A DNA stretch of 64,000 bases, taken from the NCBI RefSeq assembly GCF_000735585.1, contig NZ_JNNO01000017.1:1-64000 (forward strand), in the 5' to 3' direction. The notes under the pieces were generated by a model. The model saw only the letters and a list, made by a program, of their open reading frames with translations. It had not been told where the DNA came from and did not search any database. This document shows positions 61,972 to 64,000 of the stretch, piece after piece. How positions within the stretch are numbered: position 1 is the first letter of the stretch; each line of letters opens with the position of its first letter. Origin of the DNA: Devosia sp. LC5. Lineage in GTDB: Bacteria > Pseudomonadota > Alphaproteobacteria > Rhizobiales > Devosiaceae. A program made the position numbers and the translations under genes.

Positions 61972-62505
61972 ATGTTGATGCGTTTGCTGGCCGCTCTTGT
62001 CGTGGCATTATTTGCCCTGCCGGTTCACGCACAACAGGCCGATCTGCTGGACCAGGCCATTGCCGATGCAACCCGCACCTTCGAGCGCGCCCTGCCCCAG
62101 CTGGGCGCGACAATGATGGGCGTCGACACCAATGCCTATCGCGACGCCCTCAAGGCGCGGCGGTTTCATTCGGCGCGGACCGGCGGCGCGCGAGACGTGA
62201 TCTTTGTCATCGAGAACAGCGAGAATGGCCCATGCGCCAGGTTCGCGGCCTATGTCGCCGGGGTCGCCAATAGCGACGCCGCGCATATGTTCCTCTGCCC
62301 GCAATTCTTCACCCCCGACGCCGATCTGCTGCGCGAAACCACGATCCTGCATGAAATGGTGCATGTGGTGGCCGGGACGGATGAGTGTCAGGCCATGGCC
62401 TTTACGGCGCAGGTGCAGATGCTGGCTCGGGGCAGTTTTGTGCCGGTGGAGCGGTATTGGAAGGCCAATGGGTGCGTTGGCTCGCGGTATAAATTGCCGG
62501 ATTAG
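61972..62505 (+). CDS. Small secreted HExxH metallopeptidase-like protein
   Basis: 177 residues. A signal peptide (MLMRLLAALVVALFALPVHA-QQ) and then an all-alpha or mixed domain. TTILHEMVHVVAGTDECQA near residues 130-150 contains HEMVH, the zinc-binding HExxH of gluzincins/deuterolysin-like (M35-type) peptidases, and an E in DECQA that can be the third ligand. Four cysteines. No known name; short for a protease, so perhaps an inhibitor-like or processing enzyme. ATG 61972 after AAGG is preferred over the ORF start 14 codons upstream. Stands alone between RraA and PfkB. Confidence 0.8.
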   Translation: MLMRLLAALVVALFALPVHAQQADLLDQAIADATRTFERALPQLGATMMGVDTNAYRDALKARRFHSARTGGARDVIFVIENSENGPCARFAAYVAGVANSDAAHMFLCPQFFTPDADLLRETTILHEMVHVVAGTDECQAMAFTAQVQMLARGSFVPVERYWKANGCVGSRYKLPD

Positions 62506-62535
62506 AGACCTCAGACCCCCCTCCTCCTCCCCACA

Positions 62536-62618
62536 GTGTCATTCCCGCGAAAGCGGGAACCTCTGTTTTTGGATGCAAGGGAAGGAAACGGAGGTTCCCG
62601 CTTTCGCGGGAATGACAC
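62536..62618. repeat. Perfect 28-bp inverted repeat
   Basis: Arms 62536-62563 and 62591-62618 match at 28 of 28 positions; each has ATTCCCGCGAAAGCGGGAA, itself a hairpin. This GTCATTCCCGCGAAAGCGGG unit is a common repeat in proteobacterial genomes. Between convergent genes, so may terminate both. Confidence 0.9.
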
Positions 62619-62644
62619 CGTGGGTGTGACTGTTTGAGGGGCTT

Positions 62645-63553
62645 TCAAGCCACGTGATGCGCCGCCCCCAGGCTACCCGTCCCACCCGTCGCCTGCACCG
62701 AACGCGACCCGGCCTCGATGGCCGCAGCCAAGCACGCCTCCATCGCCGCCCCATCCAGCCAGGCGTGCAGGAACCCGGCATTGAACGCGTCCCCGGCGCC
62801 CGTCGTATCCACCACCTCGACCGCTGGCGTGGAGCGATGAATGGTCTGCCCATCCATGCCCAGCATCGCGCCATCCCCACCGCATTTGAGCGCCACCACC
62901 GGGAAATGCCGCACCAGCCGCGCCAGCGCCTCTTCCGGCTCCTCGCAATGGGTCAGCGCCCGCGCTTCCTCCAGATTGGGCAGGAACACATCAACCCCCG
63001 CCGCGCGCTCGAAGAACATCGGGTCCCTGATCAGCTCGGCATCCCAGCTCGGATCGAGCGAAACGGTCAGCCCACGCTTCTTGGCCGCCGCGACAGCCGT
63101 GGGGATTTCGTGCAGCGTGGCATATTCGGCAATGTGCAAATGCCCCGCCTCATTCCAGTCCAGCGCCTCTTCGAATGTCGCCGGCAGAGCATGTCCCGCC
63201 CGGCGCGACAGGAAGGCCCGTTCCTCCTGCTGAACCATGACTACGGTCACCTGCGGACCGGCCGACGGATGCCGATCAAGAAAGCGCAGGTCGATCCCGA
63301 GCGCATCAATCTGCCCTTCAAGCGCATTCGACATCGCATCGGTTCCGAAGCGAGCCAGCAGTGCTGTGGGGCGGCCCAGCGCCACGGCATGCGCAGCCGT
63401 GATCAGCGCGCCGCCACCTGGCGTGATGGTAAAATCCCGCGCGAAGAGTTCACGCCCGAGTTCAGGCATGGCGTCCAACCCATTGAACACCATGTCGCAA
63501 TAGATGCGGCCCAGGCTCAGCATGGCCTGGCCGCGCGATTGTATTGAAGTCAT
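62645..63553 (-). CDS. PfkB family carbohydrate kinase
   Basis: 302 residues, ribokinase fold. The substrate GG motif ITPGGGALITAAHAVALGR near residue 43-60 and the signature-2 DTTGAGDAFNAGF near 250, with the catalytic Asp in it. Could be a fructo-, ribo- or 2-keto-3-deoxygluconate kinase; no clear subfamily. Overlaps the following ABC ATPase by 4 bases (its start lies in the stop), so it belongs to that importer's operon. Confidence 0.93.
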   Translation of the reverse strand: MTSIQSRGQAMLSLGRIYCDMVFNGLDAMPELGRELFARDFTITPGGGALITAAHAVALGRPTALLARFGTDAMSNALEGQIDALGIDLRFLDRHPSAGPQVTVVMVQQEERAFLSRRAGHALPATFEEALDWNEAGHLHIAEYATLHEIPTAVAAAKKRGLTVSLDPSWDAELIRDPMFFERAAGVDVFLPNLEEARALTHCEEPEEALARLVRHFPVVALKCGGDGAMLGMDGQTIHRSTPAVEVVDTTGAGDAFNAGFLHAWLDGAAMEACLAAAIEAGSRSVQATGGTGSLGAAHHVA

Positions 63554-64000
63554 GCCCGGCCCAGCGCCCGCTCGGTTGCCGCATCGAACAGATAGAGTGA
63601 GCCCGGCTCGGCCCGTGCCGCCAGCGTGCTGCCGACTTTTGGGACAACACGGCCCGGCGCCGTGGCGATAACGGTTTCCCCGCCAACGGCCAGATGCACC
63701 AGCGTTTCAGAACCCAGTGGCTCGACCGCGACCACCTCGCCCGACAGCGTCAGGCCCGGCCCTTCGGTGCCCACGATCAGATCATGCGGACGCACGCCGA
63801 TCTTGATCGGCGCATCGGGGAAGTCGAGCTTGCCGCCATCCCATTTGGTGCCCTCGATGGCGAGGCCACCAGCACTCAGCGTGCCGGAAACCAGGTTCAT
63901 CGAGGGACTGCCGATAAAGCGAGCCGTGAAGATATCCACCGGATGCTCATAGAGATCGGTGGGTGTACCGACCTGCAGGATATGGCCATCGCGCATCACG
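63550..64000 (-). CDS. Sugar ABC importer ATP-binding protein, UgpC type, 3' part only
   Basis: The window ends inside this gene. The visible last 149 residues are MMRDGHILQVGTPTDLYEHP, the end of the nucleotide-binding domain, and a TOBE-type C-terminal domain (FIGSPSMNLVSG, GVRPHDLIVG, VVAVEPLGSETLVHL). The Walker and signature motifs lie beyond the window. A fifth sugar importer, next to a PfkB kinase. Confidence 0.93.
   Translation of the reverse strand, partial: VMRDGHILQVGTPTDLYEHPVDIFTARFIGSPSMNLVSGTLSAGGLAIEGTKWDGGKLDFPDAPIKIGVRPHDLIVGTEGPGLTLSGEVVAVEPLGSETLVHLAVGGETVIATAPGRVVPKVGSTLAARAEPGSLYLFDAATERALGRA

Overview
The window is GC-rich, densely coded DNA from an alphaproteobacterium. 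The combination of an alphaproteobacterial guaB / MFS / rlmE / Ppx-GppA block, many sugar ABC importers with UgpC-type ATPases, a phnF-divergent C-P lyase operon and many small palindromic intergenic repeats points to the Hyphomicrobiales, and Devosia or a close relative is my best guess. This is inference from gene content; no marker search was possible. There is no rRNA, CRISPR array, integrase or transposase in the window.

Layout. (1) 1-7064: housekeeping block with guaB (TTG start), two tandem paralogous DHA2-type MFS exporters, rlmE, a Ppx/GppA phosphatase and tRNA-Gln(CUG). (2) 7379-19800: a surface polysaccharide cluster. One family 2 glycosyltransferase reads rightwards; eleven mostly overlapping genes read leftwards (nucleotide-sugar epimerase, Wzm/Wzt ABC exporter, five GT2 proteins of which one is fused to a methyltransferase, a polysaccharide deacetylase, a Gfo/Idh/MocA oxidoreductase and a second epimerase). 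(3) 20036-29505: a LacI regulator facing a fucoside-type locus (binding protein, two permeases, GHL6-like hydrolase, UgpC-type ATPase, GH95 alpha-L-fucosidase). (4) 29619-36714: an unusual locus with an IclR regulator, two divergent FolD paralogs, a NitT/TauT-type ABC importer, a quinone-reductase-like flavoprotein and a secreted SnoaL-like protein, joined by a repeated TTCGATNATCGA-type motif. (5) 36834-45355: C-P lyase genes (2H phosphoesterase, phnM, phnN, phnF, phnGHIJKL, hexapeptide transferase) with a perfect PhnF-type palindrome; no phosphonate importer is present here. (6) 45663-50936: ugpBAEC-type glycerol-3-phosphate importer with a TIM-barrel isomerase in the position where ugpQ could be expected. 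(7) 51290-61905: a sugar-acid locus with three enolase-superfamily dehydratases/racemases, a GntR/FCD regulator, a four-gene ABC importer and an RraA-like aldolase. (8) 61972-64000: a small secreted HExxH metallopeptidase-like protein, a PfkB sugar kinase and the 3' part of another UgpC-type ATPase that leaves the window.

The genes together describe a nutrient scavenger: four complete ABC importers and part of a fifth, each tied to its own regulator or catabolic enzymes, and two phosphorus-scavenging systems side by side. The most unusual part is the IclR/FolD locus. Its two FolD-like proteins have lost different parts of the conserved active site: one lacks the cyclohydrolase lysine and glutamine, the other keeps them but has an altered PGGVGP motif. 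This suggests a specialised folate-linked one-carbon module coupled to uptake of an unknown compound.
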